Shown here: piece by piece, positions 1 through 8,543 of the stretch
Layout of the letters: each line of letters opens with the position of its first letter
How positions within the stretch are numbered: the first letter of the stretch is position 1
Origin: Dechloromonas sp.
GTDB taxonomy: Bacteria > Pseudomonadota > Gammaproteobacteria > Burkholderiales > Rhodocyclaceae
Reading direction: 5' to 3'
Assembly (NCBI GenBank): GCA_008933675.1
Contig: WBUO01000010.1
Span: 1 to 44,102, forward strand
Length of the DNA: 44,102 nt
The notes under the pieces: generated by a model
Databases searched by the model: none
Seen by the model: the letters and a program-made list of their open reading frames with translations, nothing else
Told to the model about the DNA's origin: nothing
Made by a program: the position numbers and the translations under genes

Positions 1-792
1 GTCCTGCATCGCCCAGCCCCCCCCCCAGGTCAGGCCGAGCTCGGCGGCGATCTCGCCGTAGTGTTGGTAGCCGCGCATGACCCAGGGATCTCGTTCGGAG
101 ATCGCTATCCTGCCTTCCCGCATGAATGCAGCATCGGCGGCCAGTCCGTACTGGTGGTAGCTCATGTTGGCCCCCGCCTGCGTCACGTGCCGCCCCCGGG
201 CCAGCAACTGCTCCTGGCGCTCCGGACTTCGATAGCCTTCGATGAGCACCATTTCGTAACCATGACGCTCCTTCATCAAGCGGAAGACGAGCAACAGGCG
301 CTGGGTAAACTCCTTGTCGAGCAGGCCCCAATCCCGGCTGGCATAGCCGATGTCGGGACGAACCAGCTCAACCTCACGCGTGGTGAACACTTCGGGCGGC
401 AGTGGCGGCGGTGGCGCCAGTTGCTCACCGGTGAGCAGTACATCGATCTGCCGGTTGGCGGCAAACCGCTCATCGCCAAAATCGAAAACTGCCGGTCCGC
501 GCCCACCAAGCACGAGCAGGGAAGGGGCAAAGACCAGAACCACTGCCAACGCGCTCACTTGCCGGTGATGGGATAACCAGCTTGCCGTATCTGCCAGACG
601 GTTCGTGAACCAGCCGTGACCGCCGGACACACAAAGGGAAAGAAGATGCAACGAACGGACGAAAGGGAATGCCAGACAGCCCCTGATCTGCCGGAAAGCG
701 CTCAACAACTGCATTCGACGGCCAGGGAAGACAAGCACGACAACCGTGAAGGCAACAAGAATGAAATATGCAAATAAGGTTGCCAGAACCAC
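1..792 (-). CDS. M15-family peptidoglycan peptidase with N-terminal membrane segments, 3' end cut by window edge
   Basis: I read this minus-strand frame by hand. It is open from a GTG at 792 to the first base of the window, 264 residues without a stop. The GTG has GAAGG 7 bases upstream, and an in-frame TGA lies just before it. Residues about 2-22 and 80-96 are hydrophobic, so the protein is probably membrane-anchored, followed by a proline-rich linker (about 126-133). The C-terminal part carries the VanY/endolysin-type M15 signature: GYRSPERQ near 186, then SYHQYGLAAD with zinc ligands H213 and D220, then GLTWGGGW at 253-260. The last zinc ligand expected in the D-x-x-H motif lies beyond the window. 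Such enzymes cleave D-Ala-D-Ala or L-Ala-D-Glu bonds in cell-wall peptides; which bond is cut here is not clear. Reading frames on the plus strand here are antisense shadows. Confidence 0.85.
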   Translation of the reverse strand, partial: MVLATLFAYFILVAFTVVVLVFPGRRMQLLSAFRQIRGCLAFPFVRSLHLLSLCVSGGHGWFTNRLADTASWLSHHRQVSALAVVLVFAPSLLVLGGRGPAVFDFGDERFAANRQIDVLLTGEQLAPPPPLPPEVFTTREVELVRPDIGYASRDWGLLDKEFTQRLLLVFRLMKERHGYEMVLIEGYRSPERQEQLLARGRHVTQAGANMSYHQYGLAADAAFMREGRIAISERDPWVMRGYQHYGEIAAELGLTWGGGWAMQD

Positions 793-966
793 ACCAAAAC
801 CTTCATGGATTGTTGCGGCGCCGACTCACATGCATAATGCATTGCCAACGCCATAATCGTAAGCACGCAATGATAATACAAATGAATAATCCGGCGAAGT
901 TGTCATTTCGATAATCCACCCGGAATTACCGATCAAAATGATCTCCCGCAATGCCCTCTCGAGAAC

Positions 967-1545
967 ATGCACATGAGCATCCTGAGCGACCTTGACCCCC
1001 AGTACGCGCGAATCCAGTCGCCTCCCGCCCCAGGCAGAAAGTGGTCGCTGAGCGGACTGCTTGCCCTGATCCTGGCTTGCGGTGCAGGCGGAATCTATTT
1101 CGCATACAGCTTCTCATCGGACATCGCCCAGCCACCGGTCGAATCTCCCGCCGCCAGAGCCGCCACAACCGCCCAAGCGGCAGAGAGCCCGCCGATGACG
1201 GCCGACGCCCCCCACGGGAAGCATGGCGCAGCCCTGATTCAGCGCAGCAACGAAATCCTGGTCGCGGAAAATTCCGCCGAACCGGTTCCGGCCAATGCCT
1301 TTCGCGCACTACAGGTGGACACCCCCCCAACTTCCGGGAAAGCTGCGGACAAAGGCAACGCCGTCAGAAAGGAGACGACGAAGACAAGGACTGCGAAGGA
1401 GCCGGCACGGAAAACAGCCAAAAGCAATCAGGGAGGGAACGGCCCGGTCAAGAGCGCCAGAAACAACGATGTCCAGCAAAAAAAGAAACTCAGCTCGAAG
1501 CCGGCTGAGCGGGACATCGACATCATTTCCGCCATCGTCAAATAG
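967..1545 (+). CDS. Single-pass membrane protein with Ala/Pro-rich then Lys-rich periplasmic tail, function unknown
   Basis: A 192-residue frame. About 28 cytoplasmic residues come first, then one membrane segment (about residues 29-50), then a low-complexity region rich in Ala, Pro, Thr and later Lys (residues 60-190). This layout recalls GspB/TonB-like or other envelope linker proteins, but I see no diagnostic motif. The start could be ATG 967 or ATG 973; GAG at 960-962 lies 4 and 10 bases upstream respectively, so 973 has the better spacing. It is divergent from the M15 peptidase gene, with about 170 bp between them, and no partner gene follows. I treat it as a conserved-looking hypothetical protein. 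Confidence 0.6.
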   Translation: MHMSILSDLDPQYARIQSPPAPGRKWSLSGLLALILACGAGGIYFAYSFSSDIAQPPVESPAARAATTAQAAESPPMTADAPHGKHGAALIQRSNEILVAENSAEPVPANAFRALQVDTPPTSGKAADKGNAVRKETTKTRTAKEPARKTAKSNQGGNGPVKSARNNDVQQKKKLSSKPAERDIDIISAIVK

Positions 1546-1764
1546 CAGAACCGGCCACCACCGGGCAGAAGCACCGGCAGCGAGGGATCGCCGATGCCAC
1601 CCGGGAAAAATGGCGGCGGCATGAGCAATGCAGGAAGAGCCGGCCCCTGGCTCCACGGAAAACCGCCCGGCCCTTTGTGAATAGCGGAATAACGGCTGCG
1701 CAACGCTTCGGGATCGGTTTCTCAGCCAGCGGAACAATGGCCTGCCCTTCGCCACACCATGAAA

Positions 1765-1799
1765 AAAGGCGCTGACTTCTTCGTGAAGTCAGCGCCTTT
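1765..1799. terminator. Strong 15-bp hairpin, Rho-independent terminator best read on the minus strand
   Basis: The arms at 1765-1779 and 1785-1799 pair perfectly over 15 bp around the loop TTCGT. On the minus strand the hairpin is followed by six T residues (the A-run at 1762-1767); on the plus strand only the TTT of the stem follows. It could end transcription from either side and isolates the recombinase module from the unknown membrane-protein gene. The stretch 1546-1971 otherwise contains no gene I can support. Confidence 0.7.
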
Positions 1800-1863
1800 C
1801 GGCATCTGCCCTGCCTTCGGAGGGCTGTGACGTATGTTCGTTTCCAATATTTAGCACTTGTGA

Positions 1864-1935
1864 TTGCCAGTTGTAAATCGGTATCACATTGACAGTACGC
1901 TGTTTATAATACTTTTCCACGAGACCAACTGGCAA
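1864..1935. repeat. Inverted repeat TTGCCAGTTG / CAACTGGCAA upstream of the recombinase pair
   Basis: TTGCCAGTTG at 1864-1873 is repeated in perfect inversion at 1926-1935. The 52 bp between them are AT-rich and include TTGACA and TATAAT, which lie too close together (10 bp) for a normal promoter. The whole region 1840-1970 is AT-rich compared with its surroundings and sits just upstream of two tyrosine recombinase genes. It may be a recombinase binding array, an attachment end, or an operator. No second copy is evident at the other end of the module. Confidence 0.4.
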
Positions 1936-1981
1936 CTTATAAACCCCACAGTAATTGAGGTTACGTCTCACATGATCTCTT

Positions 1982-4138
1982 TTGCTGTACCATGCGGGCA
2001 CCCCGTCCGCAACTCAATCTGACCCCTGCCCGCAATGTCAGACTGCGATTTGCACCAGTCCCTTGGACCTCGAATACTGGAATGGATACGTGAGCAATCG
2101 CATTGAACAACTCTGTGTTCAGCTGCAAAGATTTCACCCGAATCCTGCACCGATCCTTGCAGCGCTTCGCGTGCCTCCCGAATGCCACGAGTTAGGCAGC
2201 GTAGCCATTGCATGCGAACCATCGCTGACCAGCCTTTGCGACTATTTCGACTCAGAGGTGCTTCTCGACGCGCGGGACGTTGTACGAGCGATCAGCCGGC
2301 TGTTGCAGGAGAACGCGGATCTCTCTCGAAATGATTACACCTCGATCGAGTCAGTAAGAGCAGTTATCGATCCTGCTTACCGCTCATTGCCTCTGCACGA
2401 CCCGATTGAACCGTGGTGGCAGGCAACTCTGCGCGAGGCGCTCCTGGCTCATCTGCTCATTTCCCCCAACCTCACCACTATCAACTTATTGGCCGAAGCG
2501 TTGCATGGGAAGCTCCCAGTATCTTTTGGGCTGCGCCAGCCCCAAAAATCGCCGACAGTCCGAATGCTCATGCTCGGTGATTACCTTGCTTCAGCGGTCA
2601 CCGGAAAATCGAAATTATCTTTGGCGCTAAGGGACTGTGCCGCACTGTTGGCAGGGCTTCCTGCGTTGCGCGTCGAATCGCTGCACATTGAAAACGCTAC
2701 CGCATTAACGGCACTGCTAAACGAAGCCGAAAAGCCATCCCCTGAACTCAGTCCGAGAGAGCGCCTTGCACGTGTCGCGCGGAATATCGGCGTAGCCGCC
2801 GTGGCTCAACGCCGCGAATACCACTCCCCCGCCTTGCAACGGCTTCCACTGCGCGAAACACAACACGAACTGGTTCGGCGTGCTCGACGCTGGAGCGATG
2901 CCGAGCAAACCGCTCTGCACGCAATGTTGCTGTTTGGGCGACTGGGATCTCACATTCTTCAAACCGGCAATCGGGATCCCAATTGCCATATCGAATGCCA
3001 GCAACACAACGTCTGGGTCAGAAGGAGCCTGCCTGACACACCGGAATTCACGCATCAGCACGAAGGGCCGGGTTTTGCTCCTGTCAGCCGGGAGATCAAC
3101 ATCCCCCTCCCAAGACGGCTCGGCCACATGTTTGCCTCGGTCGCCTCATCCGCAGACAGCAGTCAGATGTTGCGCAAGGTCCAAAAGAGGTTGCGAGACC
3201 TGAGCCGCGAGAGCGGCCAAACCATTTCGCTACGGCGAGTCACCCGCATCTTCGATCATGCGCTCGACAACGAAACACCAGACGAAGCGCTGATGATGCT
3301 CATTGGATTGCAGCCACAGGCACGCCGCGATGCTGGTATTCATTACTTCTCACCCGACGCACACGCGATCATCGAGCGAATTCGCTCCGCCATTGAGCGT
3401 ACAACCACGATCTTCGATCTTGACGCATTGGATGAGGGCTGGTCCACACCGCCACGAAACCCTCAGCAATATTTTGGCTACAGTTTTCGCGCAGATGTTG
3501 AGTCCATCCGTGCATTGCTCAGCTCACTTCAGGCTTTCGCTGAACTCGGCCGAGGCCGAACCAGTTCGCAGCGGATTGTCGAAGCCTACAACGCACGCGT
3601 TGCGCGTCTGACCCTGATGTTTTTGGCGGGAACAGGAGCCCGACCTACCGGCACAGTACTTCCCGCCAGGTGCGACTTTTCCCTTCAGGACAGGGCGGCG
3701 ATCGTCTCGGAAAAGGACGCCCTTTCCTATCGGTCGACACGGCTCGTGCCACTAACGGCTCGCTTCATCGACGAGATAATCGATTTCGAGCGTTGGGCAA
3801 AAGCGAAGCAGCTCCTCCCCCGCAAGACAGACGAAGACAGCCCGCTACTACAGCTGCGCAGCGGTGACGGCGGCCACACCGCCCCAACGATATCGGCCCT
3901 CAAAGAAATAGTGCCAACCTTCGCTGAAGGATGGTTATGGCCGGACGACATGTTCCGTCATCTATTTCGATCTCGCCTGTGGGAGATGGGTTGTCCGAGC
4001 AGCTGGCTCCGGCGAGTCATGGGACATCATCCTCCGCATGCCGCAACGGATATGCCTTGGAACGCGCGTCGCCAATGGGATGGACTTCACGACTGGACGA
4101 ATGCAATCGATGAGCATCTCAAAACACTCGGATTCTAA
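1982..4138 (+). CDS. Large tyrosine-recombinase-like protein apparently lacking the catalytic tyrosine (integrase pair, first gene)
   Basis: About 718 residues, much longer than the usual 300-450 of tyrosine recombinases. The C-terminal 180 residues have the fold's landmarks: GTGARPTG (arginine I near 553), FRHLFRSRL (H-x-x-R near 659) and a conserved-looking MGHH (near 681). After that histidine the sequence runs PPHAATDMPW, with no tyrosine where the nucleophile is expected, so this may be a structural partner rather than a catalyst. The frame opens after a TGA at 1973-1975 and has no nearby ATG; TTG 1982 is the only early start. A better ATG (1972) opens a different frame that meets this one at TGA 2020, suggesting a frameshift (see findings). 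CPQC and a further Cys at residues 16-24 suggest zinc binding. It overlaps the next recombinase gene, implying coupling and a joint complex. Confidence 0.7.
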   Translation: MLYHAGTPSATQSDPCPQCQTAICTSPLDLEYWNGYVSNRIEQLCVQLQRFHPNPAPILAALRVPPECHELGSVAIACEPSLTSLCDYFDSEVLLDARDVVRAISRLLQENADLSRNDYTSIESVRAVIDPAYRSLPLHDPIEPWWQATLREALLAHLLISPNLTTINLLAEALHGKLPVSFGLRQPQKSPTVRMLMLGDYLASAVTGKSKLSLALRDCAALLAGLPALRVESLHIENATALTALLNEAEKPSPELSPRERLARVARNIGVAAVAQRREYHSPALQRLPLRETQHELVRRARRWSDAEQTALHAMLLFGRLGSHILQTGNRDPNCHIECQQHNVWVRRSLPDTPEFTHQHEGPGFAPVSREINIPLPRRLGHMFASVASSADSSQMLRKVQKRLRDLSRESGQTISLRRVTRIFDHALDNETPDEALMMLIGLQPQARRDAGIHYFSPDAHAIIERIRSAIERTTTIFDLDALDEGWSTPPRNPQQYFGYSFRADVESIRALLSSLQAFAELGRGRTSSQRIVEAYNARVARLTLMFLAGTGARPTGTVLPARCDFSLQDRAAIVSEKDALSYRSTRLVPLTARFIDEIIDFERWAKAKQLLPRKTDEDSPLLQLRSGDGGHTAPTISALKEIVPTFAEGWLWPDDMFRHLFRSRLWEMGCPSSWLRRVMGHHPPHAATDMPWNARRQWDGLHDWTNAIDEHLKTLGF

Positions 4139-7052
4139 TTCCCTCGACTGGTCGCCCCCTTGGCGGGTGGAACGTCCTGCACGAACCCGCCCGCCACTTG
4201 GCCCGGAGCGCGACGCCTGGCTTGAACAATGTCTGTTGCATCGCTCGGCCGCATCACTGAAAGCGGTTCTCGATCGGATCGATCCGCTCATTTCCCGCAA
4301 TGAGCCAGTTGCCGAACTTGAGGAAGATGCAGTCACCATCGCGTTGCTTGAACTTCTTGAACCAGCAGCGCCTACGGATAAGTCGCCTCCCGACAAAGGC
4401 CGAATGCCCGTGCACAAGGCGCGAGTTTTTTTGAGTTATTTTGTTCGCGGCTTCGATCGCTACTGTCATCAACATCATCTGCGCCGCCCACGCCTGCCCC
4501 TGATTCGGGAGTTTTCCCTCGACGAGGGGTCGTTGCAGGCTGGCACCTTCAGCGCCTTGCGCGAGTACCGGTGCTGTGTCCGCAATCTGATAGACGAGAT
4601 TGAACGGCTGGTGATCACACCGGAGTTTCCCGACCCATCTCCGGAAATCGCCGCTACTTTACTGCTCAGCTCAGCCACATTGTTTGGCGGACTGGCGCGC
4701 AAAGTCCATTGGGACGGGCTCATCGCGGCGCTTTCCTCTCCAATTCAACGCTACCACGAGCGCTTTGCATTTCGCTTCGATCAGCCCGCACCTTACCGCT
4801 GGATCTCCGACCCGATCACCGAGGCGTTGCTGCGCCGATTCTGCGAATGCAAGGTATTGCCGATACCCAAAGGCACCAAAGCGTCGCCAAGCCAACTTCG
4901 CAACATTCTTCGCCTAGCGACGCCGACAACTTCGGTTCTGACGCACCTGGAGCGCCTAGTACATGCTGCTCATGTACGCCACTTTGCGCCTGACATAGCA
5001 GCCATTGCGCGGGGAAAAATTCACAATACGCCGCTCGCCGACGAACCCTGGATGCGTCTTATCTCGAGTACCCGGCATCCGGCACCACGCACACGAGTTG
5101 CATTGGCGATTCCGAAGATCACTCCCATTGCACAGCCGGTTTCCCTACGGCAGGTAGCCCTACAGGAGACGATCGACTGCATCTGCTCTGCCGTTTCCTG
5201 GGACCCCGACGATCGTCGCAAAGCCGGCCCCAAGACATCCCAAGAAGGACAAGGGGTGCGCGAATATTTTTCGACGGCAACGACCAGCTTGCGGGCGGCC
5301 GAAGGGCGACTTGAAGCCCTCTACGTCAGAGCAGGATTGCCAGAGGGACACCGCCACAGCTTTATATACGGTCTGCTCTGCTACGCCCGCGATCTGCTGG
5401 AACTCGGCGGCCTCAAGGTCCGCAATCTCGCGCCGAGCACGATTAGCAATTACGTTGGCATCGTTCGAAATCACCTGCCCTCCCTCCATTTTGCAGACCT
5501 CGCTGCAGTCGGCACTGAGCCGCGGGCGGAGGCCTATCGGAACAACATCGGCCAACAACTCGTAAAGGATCGTCCTACGCACCGCACAGCGTTTCAGGGG
5601 TTCGAGCGCTCACTCCTTCGCCACATGGATCTCATCGATGAAGTCGACTGGTCGACCATCACTGGACGAGCATATAAACATCATTTGCCCAGTGTCGATG
5701 CCAACCTCATCGACTCAGCGCTTTATCGCCATGTGTTCGAATCGCTTGACTCTCCATCCCGCCATTCCCCCATTGTCGAACTTGCCCGCGCTCTGTTAGT
5801 CGTCCTTTATCGCTTCGGACTGAGAACCGGGGAAGCGGCTGAAGTTAGAACGGGAGACTTTACGTTTCACGAAGACGGATGTGTAACCCTGAAGGTCACA
5901 GTCTCTGTACTAACGAGTCGCAAGAGTGGAAATGCGCTGCGTCTGGTCGGTCCGGTCAAACTCCCCCAAGACGAGTTCCAATTGTTGTCGGACTATCGGG
6001 ACCGCCGTACGGACGAGGCTGCTACACGTGGCCGCGATCGCGTCGGTGTTTATCTGTTTGCTACCGGTGGTGCCAACAAGCTCGAGCATGTCGAACCGGC
6101 CCAGCGACTACTCATCGAGGCGATTCGTGCGGCGTCAGGAGACCCCCAACTTCGCCCCCGTCACTTGCGCCACAGCTTCGTTTCCCGCCTTTTCCTGACA
6201 GGAAGGGACGAACTTGGGCACATTGACTCCGCCCCCCCTGCGACGAGCGGTGATGCCTGGGGTAGAACTTTTGCGACCGGCCATGCAGCCCCCGATACGG
6301 GAATCACCTCCTATTCCCACGTCGTTGACCTCGCACATCATCACTACACCTGCCAACTCATTTGCGAGGAGGTCCCTCTGACGTTTCTCTCGCGGCTTGC
6401 CGGCAATGACCCGCGCAGTCTGGAACGACAGCAGCTTCGTCGCGGTGCAGAGATCCCAGCTGCGATGAGGTTTTATCAGGATTCGTTACGGCGAAATTTT
6501 CCTTGCCTGGAGGTCCCCGATGCACTGGCCAATCGCGTTCGATACCAGCCTATCGCAATTCAACAAGTCGTTGAGGGTGGAAGCAATTCCGTTGAGCGAC
6601 TCGACATGCAAGACGCTTGGAATGTCTATGCAAACGCGAGAATAGGTCGTGTTACCGCTGAAATGAGCGAGCATGCGCGAATCATTCGCGACCGGGTTCG
6701 ACATCTTGAAGCCCACGGACGACTGGTTCATCGTGACCGGCGTCGCCCGCAACTCTCCGAAACAGAGGCAGCCGCCGCTGCAGCGCTCTGGCTGGCTCTA
6801 CCTAGCGATGCGCAATTGCAGGCCCTTATCAGCTCTGGCGTAGAGTGGCTTCGGCCAAGGGCAAAACAGGTATTAATGCCCGCAGTTATCGCCCAAGGCC
6901 TGCAGCACCGCCTTCAATTAGTTGGCCTGAGCGGAATACAGTCGCGTTCCGCCACCGTACAGCGAAGATCGCTTTATCTCCCCGCGGAGAGTGGTGATCT
7001 CAGTACGACTTGGCAAGAGCTTTTGGCATTCCTCTATACCGGGGCGCCCTAA
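4110..7052 (+). CDS. Very large tyrosine recombinase with complete catalytic set (integrase pair, second gene)
   Basis: About 980 residues from ATG 4110, which has GGACGA 9 bases upstream and overlaps the end of the preceding gene by 29 bp. In-frame ATGs at 4038, 4080 and 4101 would lengthen it slightly. The catalytic domain (roughly residues 545-760) shows FGLRTGEAAEV (arginine I near 571), a lysine in SRKSGNALRL, RPRHLRHSF (H-x-x-R near 684), TGH (near 724) and ITSYSH, whose tyrosine near 734 is the likely nucleophile. The first 540 residues should hold core-binding and additional DNA-binding domains. Some 220 residues follow the catalytic domain, which is unusual. Large paired or triple recombinases of this kind drive insertion of genomic islands (RIT, GInt). 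Assignment to either family is an inference. Confidence 0.75.
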   Translation: MSISKHSDSNSLDWSPPWRVERPARTRPPLGPERDAWLEQCLLHRSAASLKAVLDRIDPLISRNEPVAELEEDAVTIALLELLEPAAPTDKSPPDKGRMPVHKARVFLSYFVRGFDRYCHQHHLRRPRLPLIREFSLDEGSLQAGTFSALREYRCCVRNLIDEIERLVITPEFPDPSPEIAATLLLSSATLFGGLARKVHWDGLIAALSSPIQRYHERFAFRFDQPAPYRWISDPITEALLRRFCECKVLPIPKGTKASPSQLRNILRLATPTTSVLTHLERLVHAAHVRHFAPDIAAIARGKIHNTPLADEPWMRLISSTRHPAPRTRVALAIPKITPIAQPVSLRQVALQETIDCICSAVSWDPDDRRKAGPKTSQEGQGVREYFSTATTSLRAAEGRLEALYVRAGLPEGHRHSFIYGLLCYARDLLELGGLKVRNLAPSTISNYVGIVRNHLPSLHFADLAAVGTEPRAEAYRNNIGQQLVKDRPTHRTAFQGFERSLLRHMDLIDEVDWSTITGRAYKHHLPSVDANLIDSALYRHVFESLDSPSRHSPIVELARALLVVLYRFGLRTGEAAEVRTGDFTFHEDGCVTLKVTVSVLTSRKSGNALRLVGPVKLPQDEFQLLSDYRDRRTDEAATRGRDRVGVYLFATGGANKLEHVEPAQRLLIEAIRAASGDPQLRPRHLRHSFVSRLFLTGRDELGHIDSAPPATSGDAWGRTFATGHAAPDTGITSYSHVVDLAHHHYTCQLICEEVPLTFLSRLAGNDPRSLERQQLRRGAEIPAAMRFYQDSLRRNFPCLEVPDALANRVRYQPIAIQQVVEGGSNSVERLDMQDAWNVYANARIGRVTAEMSEHARIIRDRVRHLEAHGRLVHRDRRRPQLSETEAAAAAALWLALPSDAQLQALISSGVEWLRPRAKQVLMPAVIAQGLQHRLQLVGLSGIQSRSATVQRRSLYLPAESGDLSTTWQELLAFLYTGAP

Positions 7053-7524
7053 CTAAATTTGAAAGACGGTGGCCAGAACAGTTGACCTTCGAGACGGCTA
7101 TCGGCATATTGGAGGCGGGTAGCTGGCCCCTGAATACGCTAGCCGACGGCCTCACGGCCTAAAACTGAGCGACGCAACGCTCAAACCGTTTGTATCATCA
7201 GCGACGACATTCGTTGCCTATTGCCGGTCGAATACGGCCAGCAATGTGACTCCATCCAAATAGCGCTGGAGACACTGAGACTACTCAGACCGCATTGGAA
7301 AACCTTCTGTTCGAAGCCTAGATCTAGGCCAACGTACAAGTCATTTCATTGCGCGCAGTGGCAGTCCCCACAGCGCCCCCCCCAATCGTCGCACTTCTCT
7401 GCGGCAATCATTACCGCGCCTTACGTTCGTCTCGATCGCATCGCCGGCCAATAAGCCTTCCGTTGGCCGGGCGCCGCCATGCGAGCGGCATTGCGTCAAC
7501 ACGTCCTCAACCGTGGAGACTGCA
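7053..7524. other. Intergenic stretch of the recombinase module, no supported gene
   Basis: No convincing coding sequence. A short frame overlapping the end of the recombinase gene (to the TAA near 7160) reads like protein (KFERRWPEQLTFETAIG) but has no start of its own; it may be a former continuation displaced by a frameshift. TGAGCG-ACGCAA-CGCTCA near 7165 forms a 6-bp hairpin without a T-run. A run of eight C near 7375 is notable. Other short frames here lack ribosome sites and look random. Confidence 0.4.
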
Positions 7525-8220
7525 ATGCATACATCTATCCACCCGATCTTGATGATATCTCCTGCCCTTTCGCCTAACGCCTTGCGCGAATTGCAAAAGA
7601 TCCTGGGCTATATCGCACGCGGGGCATTTGGCCCCGCGTGCGTCAGCGTCGTACTGAACGTCCCCCCAACCGACGCTTCGTTGTCTGTCGAGTTGACATC
7701 TACGAGAGACGAGTCCCAGCACGCCCACGAAATCACAAGCCGACTTGCCATCACTATGCTCGACTTGATCCGATTATCGTCCCGTCCCTTGGGAGTGCGC
7801 ACTCGATCGTACGGCCAACCGAACCATCCATCACTACAAGTGGATGGGCTGGCGTTGCACCATATACGCCAAGCCTTGGCCAGATTCCTTGCCATGCATG
7901 ATTCGCCGATCCAAGTCGACCTGGCATGCAGCTCAGGAGACTTTGCGCTTCAGATCAAATTGGGACAGGCGCTCGGGAGTGCAACACCGCTCACGACACT
8001 CGTTTGCGACAGCGTCATAAGGCGACGCTTTACGCGCCAGGGCGAAGTCGTCCGCATTCGGAGTGGCCGCCGGGTACTGAGCGTTATCATCCCGCGGCAC
8101 ATCCATTCTCGCGCCATATGTGAGGGCACATTGATCGCAACTACACCTATTGTCGGGGCTGTCTGCCGACGACTCGCCCAGGCCTCACCATGCCAAATGA
8201 ATCTATTTGCGCCTGATTGA
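7525..8220 (+). CDS. Unrecognised 231-residue protein of the recombinase module
   Basis: ATG 7525 has GGAG 6 bases upstream (7515-7518); an in-frame GTG at 7513 is a weaker alternative. The protein is soluble with no signal peptide. It has an amphipathic N-terminal region (SPNALRELQKILGYIARG), a central stretch rich in Ser/Thr, and several R-rich patches near the end (SVIRRRFTRQ, RIRSGRRVL) that would suit DNA or RNA binding. I recognise no family. It follows the two recombinase genes on the same strand after about 470 bp and precedes an unrelated convergent gene. It could be an accessory protein of the element, like the fourth gene of GInt operons, but nothing in the sequence proves this. 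Confidence 0.5.
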   Translation: MHTSIHPILMISPALSPNALRELQKILGYIARGAFGPACVSVVLNVPPTDASLSVELTSTRDESQHAHEITSRLAITMLDLIRLSSRPLGVRTRSYGQPNHPSLQVDGLALHHIRQALARFLAMHDSPIQVDLACSSGDFALQIKLGQALGSATPLTTLVCDSVIRRRFTRQGEVVRIRSGRRVLSVIIPRHIHSRAICEGTLIATTPIVGAVCRRLAQASPCQMNLFAPD

Positions 8221-8543
8221 GCTGTTTCGACCCGCTCAATTGCGGCTTGTCACTTCTCAAGTAAGCAGCGACTACCCTCCGACGGCATCTCGGCCTGAGT
8301 TGCCATTCGACACTCTGGCTGAAATTGTCGGCAATGCGGCGGTAAGCGACCCTTTGACCTTACTACAGAGGCAAGGTCAAGCGAAGAAACTGGCTAAAAA
8401 TGTTTCGCCGAAGCCCTTAGCCTTCCCTCGATGATGGGTTTTGAACACCCACAAGAGATTCAAATGGCCCCCTCGTCTGTTTCTAGCCCTGTAGTTGAGT
8501 TAGAACTTGGTATTGGCGGGATCGATTTACAAAAAGCGGCCCC
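8221..8543. repeat. Gap with inverted repeat TTGACCTT-N11-AAGGTCAA, possible element end
   Basis: This stretch lies between the recombinase module and the convergent histidine kinase gene. TTGACCTT at 8354-8361 and AAGGTCAA at 8373-8380 are perfect inverted repeats with an 11-bp spacer, the geometry of a protein-binding dyad or a recombination core. I see no supported gene; a frame starting at TTG 8207 lacks a ribosome site. One boundary of the mobile module could lie here, but no direct repeat matching the left side was found by eye. Confidence 0.35.

Noticed and set aside
61-576. 171-residue plus-strand open frame at the left edge
   Set aside because: It is antisense to the M15 peptidase, whose minus-strand frame carries clear zinc-peptidase motifs and a start with a ribosome site.
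1864-1935. TTGACA and TATAAT as a sigma-70 promoter for the recombinase genes
   Set aside because: They are only 10 bp apart, too close for a functional promoter.
1789-2001. 70-residue minus frame upstream of the recombinase gene
   Set aside because: No ribosome site or motif; it overlaps the terminator hairpin and the inverted repeat, which explain the region better.
8207-8434. 75-residue frame after the third recombinase-module gene
   Set aside because: Only a TTG start inside the end of the preceding gene, no Shine-Dalgarno, no recognisable product.
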